Origin: Pseudofabraea citricarpa
Taxonomy: Eukaryota; Ascomycota; Leotiomycetes; Helotiales; Dermateaceae
NCBI GenBank assembly: GCA_029641185.1
Contig: JAPWGK010000030.1
Coordinates: forward strand, 248,001-312,000
Direction: 5' to 3'
Length of the DNA stretch: 64,000 nt
The position numbers and the translations under genes are program-made. Under the pieces are notes generated by a model. The model did no database searches and was not told where the DNA came from. It was given only the letters and a program-made list of their open reading frames with translations. This document shows positions 46,756-58,069 of this stretch, piece after piece (the stretch's first letter is position 1; each line of letters starts with the position of its first letter).

Positions 46756-47685
46756 ATGCCTCCCACAGCAACCGCAGACATTGCAGTAAACCCAAGCTCT
46801 GCCGGGGAAAACAGTGGAATAGGACCATCAAGCTCGTCATATGCTGGTCCCGCCAATACAAATACCACACCACCCAAGCCAGTAACAAGCATATCAACCA
46901 TGCCATCAGCCGACTTCGACTGGAAGGTATCCCTTTCATCAAAAGTCATTGCCATTACGGGAGCCAACCGTGGCATCGGACTTGGAATAGCAGAAGTATG
47001 CCTCGCCAACTCCGTATCAGTAATCTATTCTTTAGATTTATTTGAGCCAGGACCCGAGTTCTTAGCCGTACAGAAAACCCACCCCAAACGATTAAATTAC
47101 TTAAACTGCGATGTGACAAATGAAGCAAGTATCGAAGCTGCCATCTCATCCATCATCACTCAAGAAGGACGTATCGACGGGCTCGTCGCTAACGCCGGCA
47201 CGACCAAGCACCAACCTGCGTTGGAGTTCAGTAAAGGCCAACTCGAGAGTCTCTTCAACCTCAACGTATTCGGTGCTTATTTTTGTGCTACCACGGTAGC
47301 ACGACGTTTTATCGAGTTGGGAATTAAAGGCTCGATTGTTTTCACCGCATCCATGACATCGCATCGACCAAATCGCGCAGCTCCTTCCGCACCTTACGGG
47401 GCAACAAAAGCCGCCGTGCGCAACATGACACATACGCTGGCTATGGAATGGGCTGAACATGGTATTCGAGTCAACTGTGTTAGTCCGGGTTTCGTACGTA
47501 CCGCGATGACTTATTTTGTTGACCAGGCCCCGGATTGGGATCTCAAGATGAAGTACTATGGTGGCATGCCCAGATTGGCCGACCCGAAAGAGCTCGGTGG
47601 TGCTTATGTTTATCTCCTGAGTGATGCTGCTTCTTATACTACTGGGGTGGACTTGCCCATCGCCGGGATTGTGGGGGCTTGGTGA
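46756..47685 (+). CDS. Short-chain dehydrogenase, polyol/sugar-reductase-like
   Basis: A single exon of 309 residues. The first 50 residues are Ser/Pro/Thr-rich and not part of the fold. Then come TGANRGIG (68-75), NAG (146-148), the catalytic Ser in VFTASM, and Y214-x3-K218 (YGATK). The C-terminal half (NCVSPGFVRTAMT, LPIAG) matches the D-arabinitol dehydrogenase / L-sorbose or xylulose reductase group of NADP-dependent fungal SDRs. In the cluster it would interconvert a polyol or sugar with a ketose. It shares a divergent promoter with the transporter. Confidence 0.87.
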   Translation: MPPTATADIAVNPSSAGENSGIGPSSSSYAGPANTNTTPPKPVTSISTMPSADFDWKVSLSSKVIAITGANRGIGLGIAEVCLANSVSVIYSLDLFEPGPEFLAVQKTHPKRLNYLNCDVTNEASIEAAISSIITQEGRIDGLVANAGTTKHQPALEFSKGQLESLFNLNVFGAYFCATTVARRFIELGIKGSIVFTASMTSHRPNRAAPSAPYGATKAAVRNMTHTLAMEWAEHGIRVNCVSPGFVRTAMTYFVDQAPDWDLKMKYYGGMPRLADPKELGGAYVYLLSDAASYTTGVDLPIAGIVGAW

Positions 47686-49835
47686 GCTAGATTTTAGATT
47701 TAGGTCTTTGTTTTTTCTATTCCTTTTTTTTTCTGCATAAAGAAATGAAAATGGAAAGTTATCTTTTGAAGATTGTAGATTCATATGATTACAAGCCACA
47801 TAGTAAAATTCTTGAATATTGATTGCCACAGCTCACAAATTTATGATTCAAGAAGCGAATTCTGCACAGTAAGGTTTGACAAGCGAGAGATGCGATATCG
47901 CAACCAAGAACTATGCCCGAAAGTGGTTGAGATCTATTATCAGAGCGAAGTACGGGATTCTTGTTCTACAGGTAAAGAAAGAAGCCGTCCAAATGTCACA
48001 TAGTAATTTTAACCCCACCAAAAATTAATCTCCAGTTCTACCAAGCTCCAGTATAAATGACGCGTCATATTTGTTCATCGGTAGCGAGATCTATGCAAAC
48101 ATGGCCTGAGTGTGATGAGATTGCACGATTGTTCGAGCGCGCATATACAGTAACACTACGGAGTACTCTGATGTAGATTACATCCTTCCAATTTCGTACA
48201 GATTGATATTACTTTTTCGCGACTATTTCCTGCAGGTACTTGTTTTGCCGTATACTTGCCGCAACTCTCACACAACAAGCAGCTTAGAAAGTTTGTCACA
48301 GGAATGAGGTCACAAGTTTTAACCACACAAAAAGTTTGTCTGTCCAATAATTTATTATTACCCCAAAGGATATTTGTGAGGAAACGGGGTTGTTCATATA
48401 ACCAAATTCACGTTATGATTTTCTTAACCCTATATAGGTAAGTTAGTATGCTTATCAGTTTCGTTAAATATAAAGGGGCCTTGATCAAAGGCTTGGTATG
48501 TCCAAAAATGAAAACCTCTTGTATGGCGAGGGATTGTGTGCCTGTTACGTCGATACGAAAAGTTCATTATTCCTGCACATATTCATGAATAATAATGGAT
48601 TTAGCACTTTGGGTCTAAAAACGAGAAAGCATACCATCTTATCCTTTTCCTACGGTTACTAAATCAAGATCAAGATCTCTTTATCATTCATCGTTGAACA
48701 ACCCAGTTTACATCGACTCTTAAATAAGTAAATTGAATTGCCACCAAAAAAAAGTAGAAAACATCCGTTATCAAGTGCCGCGATGGCCCATTGACCCATT
48801 TAATGGCGGGATCCACAGCCTTACCGCATGTCTTGCATTTGCATTGCATGCTGGATCTCTTTTCTCTCTCGGCCGATACGAGTTACCCCTATCCAAAAAC
48901 GTGGATCCATATTCTAAATAAGGCAATTTAGGCATGCACGGGTCTTAGTTCCGCTTAGAAAATGAATCGTGCCGCATATGATGATAAGGTTTTTATTCGA
49001 TAGGATCATTAAGCACTATATAGAGATTAAACTTCGGTACTTCGGAACCGCGGTAGTTTGGTAGCTTGGTATGAGAAAACGTACAACCAATGTTGCAAGC
49101 TGCAAGCAACAGCAACTAGATGTATGATGACTAATACATAAACTCGGCCGAGTACTGTGCAATCGTGCAGTCGCACTCCGCTCGCTACGCGATCGGCCCT
49201 TAAGAGATGGGCCGAAGAGCCGACACAGATCCATTTTCAGACGAGATGAACAGATTTCGTGGTCTCCCCAGATTATTTTGAACGAATCATAAAGCAGGTA
49301 TTAGCATATTGATTTGTAAATTTGTAAATCTAGAAAAGAAAAACCTACCTAGTCTCATGATGTGATCAGGCAGACGACAAAAAACTCACTTTAGGGAGAC
49401 CTGTGACGGCATTCTTTTCTTTGGCTGATGCCAATGTTTTATTTTCCAACGAGTAATATATGCAGAGGAATAAGTCACCTCGTCATCCTCTAGAACCCCC
49501 CTGCGAAGCTAGGATTTGTGAATCCGTTCGCTTGACATGCATGTCACGTTCATCTTTTGATGATGGGTCTGGCTGATGGCACTTAACTTGCTCAGTCAGC
49601 TCTCACCTCAGATCCACCAAATCCATAACATCGTACCACGAATCCACTCACACCTAGGAGCCGTTGAGAACTCCGGCCAAGATGGTCAGTGTTTCTTTGC
49701 TAATAATGTCGGCGCCGATTTGTTATTTGTGGGGTTTGGTAGAGATCTCTTCAGGTCGTCAGAAGTATATAAGGAGTCGGAGTGACAACTTATTTTCAAT
49801 ACCGGCATCAACCAAGTAATTCTTGTTTCTTCAAT
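47686..49835. other. Intergenic, 2.1 kb, nothing recognisable
   Basis: No gene, tRNA or repeat could be supported. At its right end a TATATAAGG box lies at about 49766-49774, 62-70 bp upstream of the amidohydrolase ATG. Confidence 0.4.
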
Positions 49836-51415
49836 ATGCCTACTTTCCGAGCTTGGAATATGGTTTTCTTGCAAGCCTGCATCGCTCTGCTTACTTTGGG
49901 AGCTGCACAAGCTTCAATTCTCTTCGAAGAGGGTACCATCATCTCCTACGACGACGCTTCCAACAGCGTGAAAGTCCTACGAAACAACTCGCTCTTAGTA
50001 GTCGATGACCGGATTACCGCTATCTTTAACCCAAGTTTGGACAATGTTACTATTCCCGGAGATGTTGAACGGGTCTCGGTGAAAGGCAAGATCATCTCCC
50101 CAGGGTTTATCGACACACATCGACACGGCTGGCAGTCAGCTTACAGGACCATTGTCTCCAACACCACTCTCGCCGAGTATCTTGTACGCTATGGAGAGTT
50201 CTCCCAGGCACAAACTGTCTTCACGCCTGATGATGTGTATTACGGCCAACTGGTCAGCGTTTATGAATCGTTGAATTCAGGAGTCACATCAATCTTGGAG
50301 CATGCTCATGGCACGTGGTCAAATGAGACTTCGGCCTCGTATCTGGATGCATCTATCGATAGTGGAATTCGAATGTGGTGGGCTTATGGAGTTCATGAAT
50401 TAACGAATGGCTTCTCGATTCAAGAGCAACTGGCCAATTTCCAGGATTTGAAAGTCAGCGAGAAGTTGGTAAATCAGAGTCTGGTTCAGATGGGCATGGC
50501 ATATGATTTCGCTGGATTGGCTAGTGCGGAGCAAGATGCATCCGTGTTGGGGGTCGCTAGGTAAGTTAATATCTGGATACGCATCATATTTCTGTTGACT
50601 AACCAGCGAAATCCAGAGATTCAAACATCTCTGTCTTCACCATGCATGATGTCGGTGGACCCTTCGGGTATGAGAACGCACCTCTCCGCCTAAAGGCCCT
50701 TGACTTCATCAACACAACTTTCCCAATCGTGTTCTCGCACTCGGCCTACCTGACCGTTGGTGGTGCGCAAGTCATTAGAGAGAACAATCAGTACATCTCT
50801 GCTACCCCTGAGTCAGAAATGCACTATGGCCATGGTGACCACAACTCGCCTAACATTCAAGATCAAATGGCACTCGGTATCGATACTCACAGTACCTTCT
50901 CAGCCGATATCATCACCCAGGCACGTTTATGGCTCCAAGCAACGAGACTAAAGATGTTTTACCGCACGCTTGATTTCTGGGAAGTTCCAACAAATAATCC
51001 TATGTCGGTAAACCAGGCATTCCTCCTAGCGACGAGAGCCGGAGGTCTCGCGTTGCGTCGCCCTGATCTCGGCGTTCTGCAAGTTGGCGCCAAAGCGGAT
51101 CTCGTGATATTTGATGGTGATTCTCCAAACATGCTAGGTTGGTCCGATCCGGTGGCCGCCGTTATCTTGCATTCAAATGTTGGGGACGTCAAACATGTTC
51201 TGGTGGATGGGAAATGGAGAAAGAGAGATGGCGAGTTGGTGCTAAATCAGAATAGAACGGAAGTTCAGGATCTCTTTTTGCAGTCAGCTAGAAGAATCCA
51301 GGATGTCTGGGCCAATACCCCGCCGACAGTTCTTACAGGAGAGTCGAGTGCTGGCGCAAAGTATGCACCTACGAAGGTTCAAGACGTTATTAGGGGGGAT
51401 GGTAATGGGTATTAG
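49836..51415 (+). CDS. Secreted amidohydrolase (deaminase/chlorohydrolase-like)
   Basis: Two exons (49836-50560, 50617-51415; 56-bp intron) give 507 residues. The N-terminus has a signal peptide (core MVFLQACIALLTLG). Metal-site features of the amidohydrolase superfamily follow in order: DTHRH (H95, H97), later histidines in TMHDVGG and VFSHSAY, and the Asp in GIDTHST. The C-terminal beta-sandwich strand GAKADLVIFDGDS is typical of the ATZ/TRZ-like cyclic deaminase/SsnA group. A secreted member is unusual, as most are cytosolic. The substrate is probably a nitrogenous heterocycle, but unknown. Confidence 0.85.
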
Positions 51416-52164
51416 GCTTGATTAGAGCCCACTTGTATAAGACTGCTGGTGTATGGACTACTCTTGAGAAGTAAATTAATGTAATTATAAGGTTGTCCTG
51501 AGTCAATGCAAAAGCCGAAAATTCTCACTTCTCTTGGCGGAACTAGCTTACATTCAGTGGCGTTACTTGTAAGCCAAGCACTTACTCCGATTTTTCTCGT
51601 CTCGTATAATCTTAATTACATTCGAAATACGCTTCTCGTTATAAAGTTGGGGACAGAAAGTTTCTTATATTTCGAATTGAACTCATTTTCCTTAGCTCAT
51701 TTTCGATGATCCTGCTACTGGTAAAGAATCCCATAGAGACCAGTTTCCAAGGAGGGGGTTCAAATCAGGAAGATATTGGAATGTGGCAAGAAAGTGATGT
51801 AGAGGCTGGCCTTGGAACCAGGGCGCTTCTGATGTTCATATACCTATTTGTTCACAACATTAATGGCAGAGTTCGAGTATACAATGATACAAAACTAAGG
51901 CTAGGTTGATGATTTGTAGATGCTTGTGGTGTGTCCCCTTTTCTTGAATTCTCTGCAGCATTCAAGAATAAAGAGGCAAGCTAACTTTGATTTATCATGT
52001 CTAGATATTAAATAAGGAAAAGAGGTTCGATTCTTAAACTTTAGAACCAGTGTACAAGTCTCGAAAATAAGAACAAAAAGGTTGCAGGATTATCACCTTC
52101 CTCGTGTCTAAAATTGACTATATGGATAGGTACGTATGTAAGTAAAGATACTGGGATGACTACC
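51416..52164. other. Intergenic, nothing recognisable
   Basis: 3' flank of the amidohydrolase gene and 5' flank of the 5S rRNA gene; no other element is supported. Confidence 0.4.
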
Positions 52165-52283
52165 ACATACGACCACAGACTGAGGAGAACTGGGCATCCC
52201 GTCCGCTCTGCCATACATAAGCCTCAGATCGGTAGATTAGTAGTTGGGTGGGTGACCACCAGCGAATACCTACTGTTGTATGT
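52165..52283 (+). rRNA. 5S ribosomal RNA
   Basis: A 119-nt match to the fungal 5S rRNA plan: start ACATACGACC, central GGGCATCCCGTCCGCTCTGCC, the C-box region GTAGTTGGGTGGGTGACCACC, and end GTTGTATGT. Helix I (first nine with last nine bases) pairs fully. Helix II is CTGAGG/CCTCAG, differing from the GTGTGG/CCACAC I recall for Neurospora but still paired. A T5 run directly after it is a Pol III terminator. Single dispersed copies are normal in filamentous ascomycetes. Confidence 0.92.
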
Positions 52284-52287
52284 TTTT
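52283..52287 (+). terminator. Pol III terminator of 5S rRNA gene
   Basis: A run of five T at the 3' end of the 5S rRNA gene. Confidence 0.75.
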
Positions 52288-52466
52288 GCTTTCCTTTCTT
52301 TTTTGGCCTAATCTATTACTGTCATTCGCTGCAATCGAACATTTTGTTGTTGGCATAAATTCAAAATTAAGCCTGTAGATTTTATAGTGGCATTGTATGA
52401 GAAGGATTAATCGAAAAACTGGCAGTTGATTTACCAAAATATGAAGTGCTGCTATAGAGAACCAAG

Positions 52467-54516
52467 TCATATGGGTGGTGTTCTTGCTTCAGAGACCACC
52501 AAGAGTGGTCCCGTCTGGTTCTTTGCAGACCATTCTTTCTCAACATCCGAGTCCCTTATATTGTCTTGTGTGCCATTAACCTGAGGTTGTGAATGTTCCT
52601 GCTTTTCGTTAGTTAGTGGTCCTAGAATCCGCGTGGTAGAATCTTACCTCGCTTTTTGTCTCACTCAACAATGCCAAGACCTCATCCCGTTGCCATTCAA
52701 CCACGAATCTCAAACGTTTGACCCATGGAATATAAGGTAAGAGTATGCCCATCATACTCGTTAGCATCAACAATACACAGAATGCAATCACAATGCCAAT
52801 ACCCAAGGAGCTCATTGACGTGTAATTTGCATCGTTGAACTTGATCTTGCCACAAAGGCTGTGAAGCGATGTCCCATCCCACAGGTTATAGGAGCGAGTT
52901 TTATCCAGGTTTGCAGGTCCTTCTATCGTGTTATAGATCTCAAGTTGTAATCTGGCTAGTGCGGTTGCGAACCAGTATTTCAATTCAACTTTCCATTGGT
53001 CGGGTTGCATGCGTAACTGTTCTCTTGCTGTCAGATATCGTGATGCTTGAAGCGCAGCTGAAGCAGCACGTCCTTGGATACTGCCCGAAATTGAAGTATA
53101 TGACAATACTGACTTAACAAGTAGTCCTGCGTTGACAAAGTCTAACTCTTCCTTCGAGCCGACTGAGACTTCCCCGGCACCAAAGAGTGTTTCATATGTA
53201 GTGGTATTGAATTTGTGTCCGTTGTATAGACCATCCCACTCTGTACATTTTCCTGTGATCGAGCTGCAGAATTGTGCTCGTTCATCGCATGCAATCATGT
53301 TGAGAAAATGGTCCATCCCGTAACGGTGATAACCAGTTGGGAAAATGCCAGTTGCGTTGTTGAGTTGAAACTCTCGGTGAGCGGAAAAGAAAGGGTCGTC
53401 CTGTTCGGTGATGAATCTAATGCCGATACCATGCAGAAGGATGATACCCACCATACTGGATTCTTCATCTTCTGGGCGAATGGGTACGGGAATGAGCTGT
53501 GGATCCAAAGTCAGATCGTAAGAGGATAGATCGTAGTCGGAACTAAAGTTGTCGTTGCGAAATACAGTCGTGATGTTCTCGCCAGTATCCGAGTCCATGA
53601 AGAAAGCATATTGAGTAAGTGTTTCGTTTCCACGGAGAGATGCAGAATCTTCGGATGTCAGAACTCCAACTTTGAACATGTCTGAATCTACCACAGAGCA
53701 GGTACTGAGTCTTCGGATGGAGATTTGTTTTCCAACTCTACTATTCAGGCCCAACTGACTAAATGTGATGTTTCCGGAGTCCATAGAAAAAGCGGAATTG
53801 ATTCCATCTCGACAAGTTGAAGAAGGGAAAGGACAACGCACATCGTCTTCGGTTTGGTAATCTATATAGCGGTGTATGAATTTGTTGCAGTCCAGAATCC
53901 CACGTGAGTCGCCCAGTGGATAACAACTTCGAACATAACTTTCTGCGTTCAAGGTCTGATTGAGTAACAGCTCTTGATACGCAGTAAACGAATCATCGGA
54001 TGTGACATTCTGGAGCGGAAGCCATTCGCCACAAGAAGGAACAGCTTTTGACACAACCATTTTACCCAAAACAATTTGCGAGGCTAAAATACCCAACGCA
54101 ATAAAAGCAATCCAATGGCAGAAGACAAAAACTCCTAGAAGGAAGTCGCGGAATGAGAAAAGCGACCATGTCTTCCTGAATCCGTTTTCAAACCACTCTT
54201 CGAGTAAACTTACAACAGCTCCGCCAGCTGTCGAAGAATTTCGCACAACGACCTGTTGTCGCCTTCGGTGTTCATTTCTAGAGTTTTTGGCGCGTGGATT
54301 AATGCGCAATCGTGAATGCCATAGATATCGGCAAATGTACCAACTTCGGTTTCCAGCGAGTGTCGTGAGAATGGCAAGGACAGCGATAAGCGGGGCCGCT
54401 TGTGTGTCTGGAAGTGTGAGGGTTGCTCCTAAAGCTCTACCGTGATCTCGGTCATACCAAAAACCAGTATATACAATATCAGATCTAGTCGAGGGTTGTC
54501 CTAGAAGAGATACCAT
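52467..54516 (-). CDS. Large fungal membrane protein, function unknown
   Basis: Two exons (54516-52648, 52598-52467; 49-bp intron) give 666 residues. The ATG at 54516 was chosen because the two codons upstream start at TTG. The N-terminus YTGFWYDRDHGRALGATLTL and the following membrane segments match a widespread uncharacterised ascomycete family. About residues 165-540 form a Cys- and N-glycosylation-site-rich, probably extracytoplasmic domain. Further hydrophobic segments follow near 575-600. Exon 2 adds a polar tail (QPQVNGTQDN) and is supported by a branch-site-like CTAAC. No catalytic motif is visible. Confidence 0.75.
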
Positions 54517-55565
54517 TCTCAACGACGCATGTAATAAATGAAGGGAAGTGAAAGCTATGAACCGGACCGAGGGCGTGGGAATTGGTGAACTTCATAAAGT
54601 TCACTTGAACAAGCTTGAGAAATGGAGCGAGGGCTAGCTGAGCGCAATATTACCTTGAGGCGTTTCTGGAAGTGGGTCACAGCAGGTTGGCTGGTTAAAA
54701 TAAGCGAGGGCTGAACGCCTTGAGCGCCTTCGGCTTGGAATTCTTCAAAGCGTCCATTAACACAGCCTAGAAATTCGATAAGGTGACCTTTGAGCCCACA
54801 TTGAGAGCTGATGCATAAGGTTTTTCTCAGCTGCTCGACAAGGCGGATACGAGAAAAACAAAACGCGAAATGGACAGGCCTAGCCAACCACTCTCAAATT
54901 TGTCCTCAACACTGTTCGTTTCAAATTACTAACCCAAGCCAACTGCCCAAAGATGACTCTCTTTCTCTTCATAACAACACATCGAAGAAGATAATGAAGA
55001 CTGTTTAATATGTTGCTTGTTTGGAATATTCATCACTGTTTTTTGATAAGCGAAAAATCTGTAATGACACAATCACGGTCAGTGAGCATGTTGACTCTCA
55101 AAACATCTGGAGCTAATAGCTACTCATGTTCTCAAGTATTACACCACCACTATGAATCTACTAGATAGCCGAAGTCGTACTCAGGGCTTATACATAACCA
55201 TAGCGACCCTAAGATATTACAACTATTTGCTATGTTGCGAAAGCTACAACTAAGCCTCAAGCTGCGCCAACAGTAGGACTCATAGCATAATCCTTAGGCA
55301 ATGGAGGAGTGTTAAATATGGCGGTGCAAGTAATTCTCCAGAAGTCGGCTATACTCGCGTGAAATATAGCGTGAAGTTGATAAGTTGAACGGACGCTATG
55401 TTAGGCAGTTTCACTATGAGTTGAGTAGAGTAAGAAAGGACACTCCAGTCTCTAACGATAAATAAAAACCACGCTTATAATGTGAACTAAGATGCGTATG
55501 TTTTCAATACAATCTCAACAAGGACGAGTGCATAGCTATAATGGTGACATCGTTTCTTTTCCTCC
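54517..55565. other. Intergenic, nothing recognisable
   Basis: Promoter side of the membrane-protein gene and 3' flank of the SDR gene. A 110-codon minus-strand frame (54555-54887) starts only at TTG and was not accepted. Confidence 0.4.
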
Positions 55566-56549
55566 TCAGCGACCATCATACTCCTTTGTCTGCTCCTCAC
55601 ACCAATCCCAAAAATCGGCCGCAAGCCCCGTTCCACCTTCTGTTCTCTGCTTTAAACTCTCAACTATATCCTTTTTCGGGTTTGGATGCCATCTTCCCCA
55701 CGGAATAGCATATTTTCCTCCGTCTTCAGACGTCACACGCTGACTAAGCCCAGCCCACAACTCTGTATATGCCCCCATCTTGGGCTCATGCATGACCGGG
55801 GCCATCAACATCCTCATCGCCCATGGCGCTCTATCCCAACCCTTAGTTCTCAAAGTCCCTGGACTTTGGGTCACACACACAATCCCATCCTTGCGGGTCC
55901 GCTTATCAAATTCGGATGCAAGAAACCAGTTCCCGGCCTTCGAAGCACTGTAGTTGCGATTTTGATCGCTGGAATGATTACCAGGGGAAAGCTCGGCGAG
56001 TGATAGCCCACCTGGAGGGCCGATCAAATCCATGATTCCAGAAGATGCAAATACCACACGTACGCTTGATTTTAGCGATATATGGGCCGTTTGAACTAGG
56101 ACAGGAAGCAGAAGTTTAGTCAAGAGGAACGACCCAAGACAGTTGGTGCCTATGTGAGCTTCGTGGCCTTGAGCGCTTACACTGCCGACGGGGGCCTGGC
56201 TAATGCCCGCATTGTTCCACAGAACATCGAGACGGGATTCTTGGCTAAGAAAGTTAGAAACACATGTTTGAATCGTAGTGAGATCGCTAAGGTCGAGAGG
56301 AAGGCCCCTGATATTTCCAGCGCTTGACTTGTGAATAGACTTTATGTCTTCGATTGCAGTAGCAATGTTGCTAGGTGAGCGACTGGCGATGTAGACTGTG
56401 CCACCCTTGGAGTAGAGAATTTTGGCAAGCTCAAATCCGACGCCTGAATTTCCGCCAGTAACAATGAAGACTTTGCCCACCAGAGAGGGGACATTCTCTT
56501 CGGTGAAAGTTGGACTAGGCGGGAAAAACTGGGTGATGAGTGCGCCCAT
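55566..56549 (-). CDS. Short-chain dehydrogenase/reductase
   Basis: A single exon of 327 residues with ATG at 56549. Motifs: TGGNSGVG (cofactor), NNAGIS, FASSGIM and the catalytic YSASK. It belongs to the retinol-dehydrogenase/TIC32-like classical SDR group common in fungi. Its substrate is unknown. The next gene on the same strand is the bZIP/DUF3425 protein; co-regulation is not shown. Confidence 0.88.
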   Translation of the reverse strand: MGALITQFFPPSPTFTEENVPSLVGKVFIVTGGNSGVGFELAKILYSKGGTVYIASRSPSNIATAIEDIKSIHKSSAGNIRGLPLDLSDLTTIQTCVSNFLSQESRLDVLWNNAGISQAPVGSVSAQGHEAHIGTNCLGSFLLTKLLLPVLVQTAHISLKSSVRVVFASSGIMDLIGPPGGLSLAELSPGNHSSDQNRNYSASKAGNWFLASEFDKRTRKDGIVCVTQSPGTLRTKGWDRAPWAMRMLMAPVMHEPKMGAYTELWAGLSQRVTSEDGGKYAIPWGRWHPNPKKDIVESLKQRTEGGTGLAADFWDWCEEQTKEYDGR

Positions 56550-56844
56550 GTTTGATTAGGTGACAGGTATGAATTGAGACGCTTGAAAGGGTGAATAAGG
56601 TGCTTTATATGCTGATTCAAAACAAATGGCGATAGAAGAATTTATAAGGATACAAGAGGATGTATGATAACGAAGTCAATGAGGCTTATCATTCCAAGAT
56701 ATTTTCGGACCCTGTTATATTATGACACGCCAAGAGTGACGCTTGTCAGAATGCATTGTGCCGTGAAGGAATGAGCTTTGAGTCTAATTGAGCACGCGGA
56801 ATAACTGGTCAAAAGCGAGACTCACATTACAAGGTTGTGAATTA

Positions 56845-57652
56845 TTATAATGGAGCCAATACCAAAGCGTCGTCTCCTCTCTGAGCTCTCCAAAAGTTCG
56901 TTGAGCGCATGATTCCATCATCCATCAAAAACCACCATTTCTTCGCAAACTCTGGTCCAACTTCCCAACTCATAGGGTCCCAAGGCGTTGAGCCCCAGAC
57001 TCTCAAGTCGCCTGACCCCATATCCAGAACAAATTCTATTTCATTGATGGTCATGAGCGAACTCAGGATTCGGTCCCTTAAGGAGGACCATGGTAGCATG
57101 TCAACGTATGGGCGATGCGGCACGATTTGCTGCTGCAAGGTTGGTACCATGGATGCTGGTAAAATATTTGTAGGTGCACGGATGTTAAAGCCAGAGTCCT
57201 GCATGCACGCGAGTTCGAGCATGTTGGCGATGGAATTAAAGGCTGCAGATGTGGCCATGCCATGCATAATGATGAAGTTACTGTCTCTTGTAGGATCTAG
57301 AGATGCTTGACCTTGAGCAGTACCAGAATCTGGACTTCTATTGACAAAGCTCAAATCAGGTGATGCAATTGATAAAGGTTGATGTCCAGAACTTGGGTCG
57401 ACCTGATCGGCCCCTCTAGACTCATCCTCGATCTGATGAGGACACTGCACTAAACCAAGCCTCTGCCTGTTGACAAGCTTTGAACCTAGTATGGCTGTCA
57501 GCACATTTTTGTATCACAATCGCACAGTTAAGAGCCGCACGTCTTGCTCTTTGTGAGAGCCTGTTCTGAACTCGCTTCCGCTCAGTAGGATCTGTTATGC
57601 TGGTCCAGTCATCCTCTGATGATTTCAGATATGGTCTCCAAGTGGAGTCCAT
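56845..57652 (-). CDS. bZIP / DUF3425 transcription-factor-like protein
   Basis: Two exons (57652-57541, 57485-56845; 55-bp intron) give 250 residues. The basic region [15 protein letters not shown] spans the splice junction; using the acceptor ACTAG restores the bZIP N-x7-R spacing. An acceptor 9 bases upstream (GACAG) is also in frame but would place Pro at that position. No leucine heptads follow. The C-terminal 130 residues match DUF3425: [21 protein letters not shown], and the end [10 protein letters not shown]. This architecture is a common orphan fungal regulator type. DNA binding without a zipper is uncertain. Confidence 0.78.
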
Positions 57653-58069
57653 AACAAAATTTAAAGAGAAGCTAGTAAAACTCTGGGATCTGAGATAATT
57701 TGGTGTTATTGACCTTCAATCGTCGTGATATGTCGTCTGTCAGAACCTAGCCGGATAAAGTTTAGCGCAACCCCCCTTTCTGACATTTCTGACGAGTCTG
57801 ACAGATCCGACATAGGCTTTGTCATCTATCTCCTTTTGTGTCCAAATTAAGAAGAGGAAAAATCTCATTAGTGGAAGCTGGAAGTAACTGATCTCGTGGT
57901 TTACAATAGGCACTTCATTTTTCACGCATGCGAGAACGCTAATTCGATGTACTTCTCCAAAATCAAATACCATTATGATTCTCTTTAAACTCGATATTTC
58001 TTATCAAATGTCTTAATAAACATAGCTAGTGCGAGGAATCTATAACTATGAATATGCGAATCATGCAAG
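57653..58069. other. Intergenic, nothing recognisable
   Basis: Short gap between the DUF3425 promoter and the chitinase 3' end; no feature is supported. Confidence 0.4.

Noticed and set aside
48858..48874. CTCG-N7-CGAG variant
   Set aside because: The spacing differs from the cluster sites and there is no adjacent cluster gene.
52020..52040. GGTTCGATTC as a tRNA B box
   Set aside because: No A box or foldable acceptor stem is present at the right distance.
54555..54887. 110-codon minus-strand frame near the membrane-protein promoter
   Set aside because: It begins only at TTG, has no recognisable domain, and no spliced partner was found.
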